Of a stretch of 14,224 nucleotides of DNA, positions 1-6,160 are shown one piece after another. Position 1 is the stretch's first letter, and each line of letters starts with the position of its first letter. The position numbers and the translations under genes are program-made. Origin of the DNA: Betaproteobacteria bacterium (lineage in GTDB: Bacteria; Pseudomonadota; Gammaproteobacteria; Burkholderiales; SG8-39). Under the pieces are notes generated by a model. That model saw only the letters and a list, made by a program, of their open reading frames with translations, did not search any database and was not told the DNA's origin. The stretch lies in NCBI GenBank assembly GCA_009693345.1, contig SHXL01000054.1, positions 1 to 14,224 of the forward strand, in the 5' to 3' direction.

Positions 1-1
1 T

Positions 2-226
2 CCGTACGGCCGTCCGAAGACCAATAATTTGATAGGAAGTAAAGAACTCGCCGCTGCCGCAACCGCGCTTGCTCGTCACGGAGTATCGATTAGAAAAGCA
101 GATTTTGAAGAAACTCTGGATTCTGCCGGAGAAGGAGACCTAGTTTACCTAGACCCTCCGTATGTCACCGGCCACAATGGCAATGGTTTAGCCGTTTCGA
201 CACCCCCCCAAAAAGAGTTCCCGTGA
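2..226 (+). pseudogene. 3' fragment of a Dam-like (D12 class) DNA adenine N6-methyltransferase
   Basis: The frame is open from the window edge and reads PYGRPKTNNLIGSKELA, then a DF-containing segment, then GDLVYLDPPYVTGHNGNG. DPPY (motif IV, about positions 155-166) is the catalytic motif of D12-class adenine methyltransferases, and the preceding DF.E.L....GD.VYLDPPY layout fits Dam-like enzymes. In such enzymes some 80-100 residues normally follow DPPY, whereas here the frame stops after about 20, ending in an unrelated tail (LAVSTPPQKEFP). The protein is therefore truncated at its 3' end, with the homology break near 187-195. The 5' part lies outside the window. Codon use is more AT-rich than in the operon downstream, as expected of a phage or mobile-element remnant. 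Its stop overlaps the GTG of the next gene. A misassembly junction is the main alternative. The family call is strong; pseudogene status is inferred. Confidence 0.7.
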
Positions 227-909
227 AAACAGTACTGATTACCGGCGCCGGAAGAGGTATTGGCCTCGCCACCGCTCGCGCATTCCTCGCCGCGGATTGG
301 AAGGTCCTAGCACTGGACAAGGATTTTTCGACCTGTGACGAAAAAGGGTTCGAACGGATTGAGTTCGACCTGCAGAATCTCGCCGGAATACGAAAGCTCG
401 TCGACAAGAGGGAAATCCACACGCTCGTGAATAACGCGGGGGTGTTGTACTGCGATCCATACGACGCGATACCTGAGCAGCACCGGAAGGAAATCATTGC
501 CGTGAACGTCGAGGCGCCGTCCGAGCTCATCACGGCCCTCGCGCCACAGATGAAGGCAAGAAAATCTGGCCGCATCGTGAACGTCGGCTCGGTGGCGGCG
601 TTCACCGGGCACCCTGACCTCTGGTACGGCATCACCAAGGCGGGAATCCTCAACCTGACCAAGGCCTGGGCGAAGGAGCTCGGGCCGCACGGCGTGCTGG
701 TCAACGCGGTCGCGCCCGGCCCGACCCAGACCGCGATGTACGACCAATTGCCGCAGTCGCGCAAGGACGGCGTTATGAAATCGGTCCACTCCGGGCGCGT
801 CTGCCGGCCCGATGAGGTCGCCGCCGCTATCCTGTGGCTCGGCAGCACTTGCCCCGAGTACATGAACGGGACTACGCTCGATATCAACGACGGTTCGTAT
901 CCACGCTGA
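223..909 (+). CDS. Short-chain dehydrogenase/reductase (SDR)
   Basis: A 228-residue classical SDR, predicted to be a cytoplasmic NAD(P)-dependent alcohol/ketone oxidoreductase. Visible motifs are TGAGRGIG (7-14, cofactor binding), NNAG (70-73), N95, S123 and Y135-x3-K139 (YGITK), which together give the complete N-S-Y-K catalytic set. The C-terminal GTTLDINDG near 216-224 is typical of the family. D32 at the end of beta-2 favours NAD over NADP (inference). The start is GTG at 223, overlapping the stop of the methylase remnant, with a weak AAAGAG (212-217) upstream; no ATG gives the glycine motif closer to the N-terminus. It is the first gene of a six-gene operon, 4-10 bp before the Bug gene. 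The substrate cannot be told from sequence, but the context suggests a hydroxy-acid intermediate. The first third of the gene is more AT-rich than the rest. Confidence 0.93.
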   Translation: MKTVLITGAGRGIGLATARAFLAADWKVLALDKDFSTCDEKGFERIEFDLQNLAGIRKLVDKREIHTLVNNAGVLYCDPYDAIPEQHRKEIIAVNVEAPSELITALAPQMKARKSGRIVNVGSVAAFTGHPDLWYGITKAGILNLTKAWAKELGPHGVLVNAVAPGPTQTAMYDQLPQSRKDGVMKSVHSGRVCRPDEVAAAILWLGSTCPEYMNGTTLDINDGSYPR

Positions 910-919
910 GGAGATGGTG

Positions 920-1873
920 ATGCTTCGCCTGTTCTTTCTTTTGTTTCTCGTTTCGTTGAATGCAACCGCACAGCAATGGCCCGTCAAATCGGTGCGCATC
1001 GTGGTACCGTTCTCGCCCGGCGGCTTTGCCGACAGCGGCGCGCGCGCGATCAGCGACAAGCTCGCCGCACGCCTGGGCCAGTCGGTGCTCATCGAGAACC
1101 GCGTCGGCGCGAGCGGCAATATCGGCGCCGAGGCAGTGGCCAAGAGCGCCCCCGACGGCTACACGCTGCTGCTGGGCTTTGACGGCACCATGGTGATCAA
1201 CCCGCACGTGTTCGCGAAGATTCCCTTCGACACGCTGCGCGACTTCGCGCCGGTCACCAAGCTGGGCGACGCGCCCTCGCTCATCGTCGCGCACCCCTCG
1301 GTGCCGGCGAACAACCTGCGCGAACTGATCGCGCTCGCCAAGGCGAAACCGGGCACCCTTTCGTACGGCACTTCCGGCACCGGCAATACGCCCCACCTGG
1401 TGGGAGAGATGCTCAACCTGCGGGCCGGCACCGATCTCCAGCACATTCCGTACAAGGGCGGGGCGCAGGCGATCGCCGACGTGGTGGGCGGGCAGATCCC
1501 GCTCAGCTTCACGGCCATCGCCGGCGCGCAGCAGTTCCTCAAGGCCGGCAAGCTGAAAGCCCTGGGCGTCTCCAGCCGGCAGCGCGTGGCGGCGCTGCCG
1601 GATACGCCGACGTTCATCGAGTCCGGCCTGCCGGACTTCGTGGTGAATACCTGGATCGGCATCCTCGCGCCGGCGAACACGCCCCGCCCGATCGTCGAGC
1701 GCCTGCAGCGCGACATCGCCGCGGTGCTGAAGGACCCCGACGTGCAGGCCCGCTACGCGGTCCTCGGCAACGAGCCGGTCGGCAACACGCCGGACGAATA
1801 CGCCGCGCAGATCAAGGCCGACCTCGCGCAGTGGGGCGAGATCGTGAAGCGCGCCGGCGTGAGGATTGAATAG
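920..1873 (+). CDS. Bug-family periplasmic substrate-binding protein (TTT type)
   Basis: A 317-residue tripartite-tricarboxylate-transporter receptor (TctC/Bug family) that binds carboxylates in the periplasm. It has a signal peptide with a hydrophobic core (LFFLLFLVSL) and an AxA-type site (ATA, likely cleavage after residue 17). Family hallmarks are visible: VRIVVPFSPGG with a following D and AR near the N-terminus, YGTSGTGNTPHL in the middle, HIPYKGG, and GILAPANTP before the C-terminal helix region. Three start codons lie close together (ATG 914, GTG 917, ATG 920). The purine-rich TGAGGAG ends at 913, directly against 914 but six bases before 920, so 920 is preferred. No TctA/TctB membrane partners are present, which is common for Bug proteins in Burkholderiales. 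It probably collects the substrate of the enzymes encoded downstream. Confidence 0.93.
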   Translation: MLRLFFLLFLVSLNATAQQWPVKSVRIVVPFSPGGFADSGARAISDKLAARLGQSVLIENRVGASGNIGAEAVAKSAPDGYTLLLGFDGTMVINPHVFAKIPFDTLRDFAPVTKLGDAPSLIVAHPSVPANNLRELIALAKAKPGTLSYGTSGTGNTPHLVGEMLNLRAGTDLQHIPYKGGAQAIADVVGGQIPLSFTAIAGAQQFLKAGKLKALGVSSRQRVAALPDTPTFIESGLPDFVVNTWIGILAPANTPRPIVERLQRDIAAVLKDPDVQARYAVLGNEPVGNTPDEYAAQIKADLAQWGEIVKRAGVRIE

Positions 1874-1883
1874 GGGATCAATG

Positions 1884-2753
1884 ATGGCTGGCGAACTGAA
1901 GGCGTTGCTGGCGAAAGGCGAGTTCATTGTCGCGCCCGGCGTATTCGAGATGTTCTCGGCGAAAATCGCCGACCGCATGGGCTTCAAGGCGCTGTACATG
2001 ACGGGCTACGGCATCTCGGCCTCGCACCTGGGCCTCGCCGACGCGGGCCTCGTGACCTACCGCGACATGGTCGAGCGCGCGCGCACCATCGCGCAAGGGA
2101 CGAAAACGCCGCTCATCGCCGATGCCGACACCGGCTTCGGCGGCCTGCTCAACGTGCGTGAGACAGTGCGCGGCTACGAAGCGGCCGGCGTGCAGGCGAT
2201 CCAGATCGAGGATCAGGAAACGCCGAAGAAATGCGGCCACACGCCGAACCGGCGCGTGGTGCCGATCGAGGACGCGGTCAAGCGCATCGAAGTCGCGGTG
2301 GAGGCGCGCCGCAGCAAGGACTTCCTCATCATCGCGCGCACCGACGCGCGCACGGCGCTGGGATTGGACGAAGCGCTGCGCCGCGCCAAGGCCTTCGCCA
2401 AGGCGGGCGCCGACATCCTGTTCGTCGAAGCGCCGGAATCCGAGGACGAATTCAAGCGCATCGGCGCCGAGCTCTCGGGCAGCGCGAAGCTGCTCGCCAA
2501 CATGGTGCCGACCGGCAAGTCGCCGATGGTATCGGCGGCAACACTGAAGTCATTTGGATTCTCAATCGCAATTTATCCGAGTGCTGGAATGGGTGCTGCA
2601 TGCTTTGCCATTGAAAAAACTTTTTCATACCTAAGAGAACAACTAACACTTGAAAACTGCCCGGTACCCGCGTACGACATGAAGCAACTGCACGAACTGG
2701 TCGGCTTCCCCGATGTCTGGGAGTTCGAGCGCAAGCACGTGGAGACGAAATGA
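1884..2753 (+). CDS. PEP mutase/isocitrate lyase-family C-C lyase (dimethylmalate or methylisocitrate lyase-like)
   Basis: A 289-residue member of the isocitrate lyase/phosphoenolpyruvate mutase superfamily, cytoplasmic and Mg-dependent. Visible are DADTGFGG (D80, D82, metal binding), IEDQ (E109, D110), and the lyase signature KKCGH (115-119) with the catalytic Cys117. The cysteine loop points to a C-C lyase and not to a phosphonate mutase. The length fits 2-methylisocitrate, 2,3-dimethylmalate and oxaloacetate-decarboxylase-type members. ATG at 1881 and 1884 are both possible; AGGGGA at 1872-1877 is better spaced for 1884. It ends with an ATGA overlap onto the LeuC-like gene, so the two are translationally coupled. 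That pairing recalls the dimethylmalate dehydratase/dimethylmalate lyase pair of nicotinate-fermenting clostridia. Bases 2541-2660 are strikingly AT-rich (about 39% GC, with codons such as cta, aga and tca) although the frame is intact. Confidence 0.9.
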   Translation: MAGELKALLAKGEFIVAPGVFEMFSAKIADRMGFKALYMTGYGISASHLGLADAGLVTYRDMVERARTIAQGTKTPLIADADTGFGGLLNVRETVRGYEAAGVQAIQIEDQETPKKCGHTPNRRVVPIEDAVKRIEVAVEARRSKDFLIIARTDARTALGLDEALRRAKAFAKAGADILFVEAPESEDEFKRIGAELSGSAKLLANMVPTGKSPMVSAATLKSFGFSIAIYPSAGMGAACFAIEKTFSYLREQLTLENCPVPAYDMKQLHELVGFPDVWEFERKHVETK

Positions 2754-4120
2754 GCGCAACGCTGTTCGACAAGATATGGGACCAGCACGTGGTCGACGAC
2801 CTGGGCGACGGCGTGCAGCTGCTGCACGTCGACCGCCACCTAATGCACGAGCTCTCCGGCCAGCGCGGCCTCCTGGAAATGAAGCAGCGCGGCATCCGCA
2901 TGCGCGATCCGGGCCTGACCATCGGTTCCATGGACCACGTAGTCTCGACCGTGCCGGGCGCGAAAGGCGGCAACGCGCCCTGGGCCGACAAAATGATCGA
3001 GTCCTTCCGCGCGCAGAGCCGCGAATCGGGCGTGAAGATCTACGACATCGGCCAGGACGGCCAGGGCATCGTGCACGTGGTCGGGCCGGAACTCGGCTTC
3101 ACGCTGCCGGGCACAACGCTGCTGTGCGGCGACAGCCACACCTGCACCCACGGCGCGCTGGGAGCGCTCGCCTGGGGCATCGGCACGAGCGAGCTCACGC
3201 ACGTGCTCGCCACGCAGACCATCGTGCAGCAGCGACCGAAGACCATGCGCGCGCGCTTCGACGGCAAGCCGGGACGCGCGGTCACGGCCAAGGACATGAT
3301 CCTCGCGCTGATCGGCAAGATCGGCACCGCGGGCGGCGTCGGCTGCGCGGTGGAGTACGCCGGCGAGGCGATCCGCGGACTCGACATCGAAGGCCGCCTG
3401 ACGGTCTGCAACCTGTCCATCGAACTGGGCGCCAAGATCGGCATGATCGCGCCCGACGAGAAGACCTATGCCTATTTGAAGGGTCGGCGCCATGCGCCCA
3501 AGGGCGCGCTGTGGGACCAGGCGCTTGCGCACTGGAAAACCCTGCCGAGCGATGCCGGCGCGAAATTCGACATCGAGCACAGCATCGACTGCTCGCTGCT
3601 CGCGCCGCAGATCACCTGGGGCACCAGCCCCGAAGACGTGATCGGCGTGGACGGCGCGATCCCCGGCAACAAGCCCGAAGCGCTCGCCTACATGGGCCTC
3701 GTCGCGGGGAAGCTAATTGCCGGCATGAAAGTGGACCGCGTATTCATCGGCTCCTGCACCAATTCCCGGCTGCCGGACCTGCGCGCCGCCGCAGAGGTGG
3801 TGCGCGGACGCAAGGCCGCGAAGCACGTGAAAGCCTGGGTCGTGCCCGGCTCCTGGCGCATCAAGCAGGACGCCGAGGCCGAGGGCCTGCACCAGGTGTT
3901 CCTCGACGCCGGCTTCGAGTGGCGCGAAGCGGGCTGCTCGATGTGCGTGGGCGTGAACGGCGAACAGGTCGAGCCTCTCGCGCGCTGCGTGTCCACCTCC
4001 AACCGCAATTTCGTCGGCCGCCAGGGCCCGCAGGCGCGCACCCACCTCGCCAGCCCCGCCATGGCCGCCGCCGCCGCGATCGCGGGGGAGATTGTTGATG
4101 TTCGCTCTTTTTCTCTTTAG
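2750..4120 (+). CDS. Aconitase-family dehydratase/isomerase large subunit (LeuC-like)
   Basis: A 456-residue LeuC-type large subunit (E. coli LeuC is 466), expected to carry a [4Fe-4S] cluster and to dehydrate or isomerise a hydroxy-dicarboxylate together with the small subunit. The cluster cysteines are C336 (GSCTNSR, 334-340), C396 and C399 (CSMC). Other family motifs are GDSHTCTHG (127-135), GIGTSE (144-149), ATQTIVQQRPKTM (154-166) and SNRNFVGRQG (417-426). It starts within the ATGA overlap with the lyase and is followed 14 bp later by the small subunit. True LeuC usually continues CSMC with a MNPD/MNDD-like stretch, whereas here it is CSMCVGVNGEQV. The C-terminal tail VRSFSL is AT-rich and unlike the usual ending. 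No leuA or leuB lies nearby, so a catabolic paralogue such as a 2,3-dimethylmalate or citramalate-type dehydratase is more likely than leucine synthesis. The family is certain, the substrate is not. Confidence 0.92.
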   Translation: MSATLFDKIWDQHVVDDLGDGVQLLHVDRHLMHELSGQRGLLEMKQRGIRMRDPGLTIGSMDHVVSTVPGAKGGNAPWADKMIESFRAQSRESGVKIYDIGQDGQGIVHVVGPELGFTLPGTTLLCGDSHTCTHGALGALAWGIGTSELTHVLATQTIVQQRPKTMRARFDGKPGRAVTAKDMILALIGKIGTAGGVGCAVEYAGEAIRGLDIEGRLTVCNLSIELGAKIGMIAPDEKTYAYLKGRRHAPKGALWDQALAHWKTLPSDAGAKFDIEHSIDCSLLAPQITWGTSPEDVIGVDGAIPGNKPEALAYMGLVAGKLIAGMKVDRVFIGSCTNSRLPDLRAAAEVVRGRKAAKHVKAWVVPGSWRIKQDAEAEGLHQVFLDAGFEWREAGCSMCVGVNGEQVEPLARCVSTSNRNFVGRQGPQARTHLASPAMAAAAAIAGEIVDVRSFSL

Positions 4121-4134
4121 CTTTAGAAACCAAC

Positions 4135-4734
4135 GTGAACAAATTCGAAACCCTGACGGCAATCGCGGCGCCTTTCCCGAAAAAGAACGTCGATACCGAT
4201 CTGATCATCCGCATCGAGCGCTGCACCGGCACGCCGAAGGAGGAGCTCGGCAAGTACACCTTCGAGATGGTGCGCTTCCTGCCCGGTGGCGCCGAGAATC
4301 CGGAGTTCGTGCTCAACCAGCCGCGCTACCGCGGCGCGAAGATCCTCGTCTGCGGCGAATTCTTCGGCACCGGCAGCTCGCGCGAAGTCGCGGTCTGGGC
4401 GCTCGCCAGCATGGGCGTACGTTGCGTGATCGCGCCTTCCTTCGGCCAGATCTTCTTCAACAACTGCTTCCAGAACGGCCTGCTGGCGATCGTGCTTCCC
4501 GAGCCAATTGTTGAAGAATTAATGAATAAAGCTTCAAATTCCAATGCAGAGCCATTTACTGTCGACCTCGAGCGGCTGACCATCAACGGCACCGTGCATT
4601 TCGAGGTCGCGCCGCGCAACCGGAAGATGCTGCTCGAAGGCCTGGACGAAATCGGCCTGACACTCGCCATGGAACCGAAGATCGCCACCTTCCAGGCCGC
4701 CGACCGGCAACGGCGTCCCTGGATTTATTCCTGA
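4135..4734 (+). CDS. Aconitase-family dehydratase/isomerase small subunit (LeuD-like)
   Basis: A 199-residue swivel-domain subunit (LeuD is about 201), partner of the LeuC-like protein. Visible are NVDTDLII (18-25), NPEFVLNQPRYRGAKIL (55-71), GTGSSRE (78-84) and FGQIFFNNCFQNGLLAI (103-119). Authentic LeuD proteins normally carry G-C-G-SSREHAPWAL; here the stretch is GTGSSREVAVWAL (78-90), so His and Pro after the conserved Arg-Glu are both replaced by Val. This lies next to the substrate-recognition loop and suggests a different substrate (inference). The start is GTG at 4135, the only good candidate before the conserved N-terminus; no clear Shine-Dalgarno is visible, so translation may be coupled to the upstream gene. 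Bases 4501-4560 form a marked AT-rich patch (about 33% GC). The dioxygenase ATG follows two bases after the stop. Confidence 0.9.
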   Translation: MNKFETLTAIAAPFPKKNVDTDLIIRIERCTGTPKEELGKYTFEMVRFLPGGAENPEFVLNQPRYRGAKILVCGEFFGTGSSREVAVWALASMGVRCVIAPSFGQIFFNNCFQNGLLAIVLPEPIVEELMNKASNSNAEPFTVDLERLTINGTVHFEVAPRNRKMLLEGLDEIGLTLAMEPKIATFQAADRQRRPWIYS

Positions 4735-4736
4735 TC

Positions 4737-5645
4737 ATGCCAATTTCGATTTTTCCGGTAACGCCGGGTTTCGTCGCCGAAATCGGCGACGTTGATCTTA
4801 GCCGACCGCTCGACGCCGACACGCTCCAGGCAGTGCGCGGTGCATTCGCCACCTACGCGGTGCTCGTGTTCCCGGCACAAACCCTCACCTCCGAGCAGCA
4901 TCTCGCGTTCGCTTCGAACTTCGGCCCGCTGGAGGTGACGATACAACGCGCCCTGCGCAACGAAAAGCTGCGCGTGCGCAAGGAATTCGCCGATATCGCG
5001 AACATGGACGCCGAGGGCAAGCTGTGGAAGAAGGACGCGCGCATCCGGCTCTTCCAGATGGGCAACCGCCTGTGGCATACCGATAGTTCGTTCAAGGCGC
5101 CGAGTGCCCATGCCTCGCTGCTGTATGCGCGCTCGGTGGCGCCGATCGGCGGACATACCGAATTCTCCGACCTGCGGGCGGCCTGCGACGCGCTGCCCGC
5201 GTCGCTCAAGGCCCGATTGCCGGGCCTGATCGCGGAGCACTCGCTCATCTACTCGCGCCGCAAGCTCGGCTTCACCAGTTTCACGCCGGAGGAGGAAGCG
5301 GCGTTTGCGCCGGTACGCCGGCCGCTGCTGCGGCGCATCCCCGAGTCCGGCCGCGAGACGCTCTACATCGCCTCGCACATCGGCCGCATCGCCGGCATAA
5401 CCGATGCGCAAACCGAGGCGCTGCTCGCGGAACTGGTCGCGCACGCGACACAACGCCAGTTCGTATACACCCATCGCTGGCGCGTGGGCGACCTCGTGAT
5501 GTGGGACAACCGCTGCACCATGCACCGCGGCACGGAATTCGAGGACACGCGCTGGCCGCGCGACCTGCAGCGCGCCACCACCTCGGACCGGCTTGATGCC
5601 TTCGGAGTTAGCGAGAAGCCAAGCGCCCTCGCCGCGAACTACTGA
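4737..5645 (+). CDS. TfdA/TauD-family Fe(II)/2-oxoglutarate-dependent dioxygenase
   Basis: A 302-residue cytoplasmic non-haem iron oxygenase that would couple decarboxylation of 2-oxoglutarate to hydroxylation or ether/sulfonate cleavage of a small acid. The iron triad is visible: H114 and D116 in RLWHTDSSF (111-119), and H263 in MWDNRCTMHRG (255-265). R279 in QRATTSD is the expected 2-oxoglutarate carboxylate ligand. Motif wording (WHTDSSF, GGHTEFSDLRAA, GDLVMWDNRC) is closer to the TfdA (2,4-dichlorophenoxyacetate) side of the family than to taurine dioxygenase. It is the last gene of the plus-strand operon, starting 2 bp after the LeuD-like stop. Its stop overlaps the stop of the convergent gene by 7 bp. 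The substrate is unknown; it may generate the hydroxylated acid fed to the SDR or to the LeuCD-like enzyme. Confidence 0.92.
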   Translation: MPISIFPVTPGFVAEIGDVDLSRPLDADTLQAVRGAFATYAVLVFPAQTLTSEQHLAFASNFGPLEVTIQRALRNEKLRVRKEFADIANMDAEGKLWKKDARIRLFQMGNRLWHTDSSFKAPSAHASLLYARSVAPIGGHTEFSDLRAACDALPASLKARLPGLIAEHSLIYSRRKLGFTSFTPEEEAAFAPVRRPLLRRIPESGRETLYIASHIGRIAGITDAQTEALLAELVAHATQRQFVYTHRWRVGDLVMWDNRCTMHRGTEFEDTRWPRDLQRATTSDRLDAFGVSEKPSALAANY

Positions 5646-6160
5646 CTGCCCTCCCTGACCTGGTAGATCTCCACCGGAAAGTTGCCGCGCGACACTTCCA
5701 GGCTGCCGCGCTTCTTTTCGAGCTGCGCGACGAGCACCGCGCGCTCGGCGCCTTTCTCCCAGCGCATCTTGAACACCTTGCGGTCCGGCTTGCCCTGGCG
5801 AGCAATGACCTCGGTCGCCTCCGCGAGCGGCGTGCCCCAGCGCCCCCTGAGGTGCGATTTCACGCGCTCCAGCTCCCTGACGTTGAAGCGGATGTCGTAG
5901 GCCTGGACCACGCCGGCCTTGAGGAACACGGCAATCCGCGTCTCGACGCCGGCGACCGAAACCTTGGCGTCGTCGCAGCGCCGGTCCGCGGCGTCGGATT
6001 TCCACTCCAGCGCCTTGCAAAGCGCGCTCGGCATGGCCTTTTTCACTTCGATCTCCTTGCCGCCAAGCCCGATGCCGTTGACGTCGAAGGCGAACGCGGG
6101 CAGCGGCAGGAGCGCGAGTGCGAGGATCGCGGCAAGATTCATTTCAGACGATGCCGACAT
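5639..6160 (-). CDS. Small exported protein of unknown function
   Basis: A 173-residue protein that I do not assign to a named family. It has an N-terminal hydrophobic segment (LAAILALALLPLPAFA) ending in an AxA-type site before FDVNG, so it is probably exported to the periplasm. After that come GIGLGGKEIEVKKAMP, two Cys (in SALCKAL and RRCDDA) that could form a disulfide, and a basic, mixed alpha/beta C-terminal half with WGTP near the middle. The start at 6160 overlaps the kinase end by 17 bases and has AGGAG four bases upstream; ATG at 6142 would give a cleaner signal peptide but has no ribosome site. The overlap means co-transcription and probably coupling with the kinase gene. The general pattern (signal, GIxLG start, WG.P motif) is seen in many small proteobacterial periplasmic proteins; the function is open. 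Confidence 0.8.
   Translation of the reverse strand: MSASSEMNLAAILALALLPLPAFAFDVNGIGLGGKEIEVKKAMPSALCKALEWKSDAADRRCDDAKVSVAGVETRIAVFLKAGVVQAYDIRFNVRELERVKSHLRGRWGTPLAEATEVIARQGKPDRKVFKMRWEKGAERAVLVAQLEKKRGSLEVSRGNFPVEIYQVREGSQ

Noticed and set aside
884..1999. Minus-strand open frame of 371 codons across the Bug gene
   Set aside because: No recognisable motif, and it covers the end of one real gene, all of the next and the start of a third; GC-rich shadow.
2713..4098. Plus-strand open frame in another phase over the LeuC-like gene
   Set aside because: Extremely Arg-rich nonsense composition; the LeuC-like frame has all cluster cysteines.
2750..4734. Calling the pair leuCD for leucine biosynthesis
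   Set aside because: No leuA/leuB neighbours, a coupled C-C lyase and dioxygenase, and altered motifs in both subunits favour a catabolic paralogue.
5646..5690. Intrinsic terminator after the plus-strand operon
   Set aside because: No GC-rich hairpin followed by a T run could be seen; the region codes for the convergent gene.
4725..6020. Minus-strand open frame of 431 codons across the dioxygenase
   Set aside because: Low-complexity Arg/Gly/Ala composition; the plus strand carries the intact Fe/2-oxoglutarate motifs.
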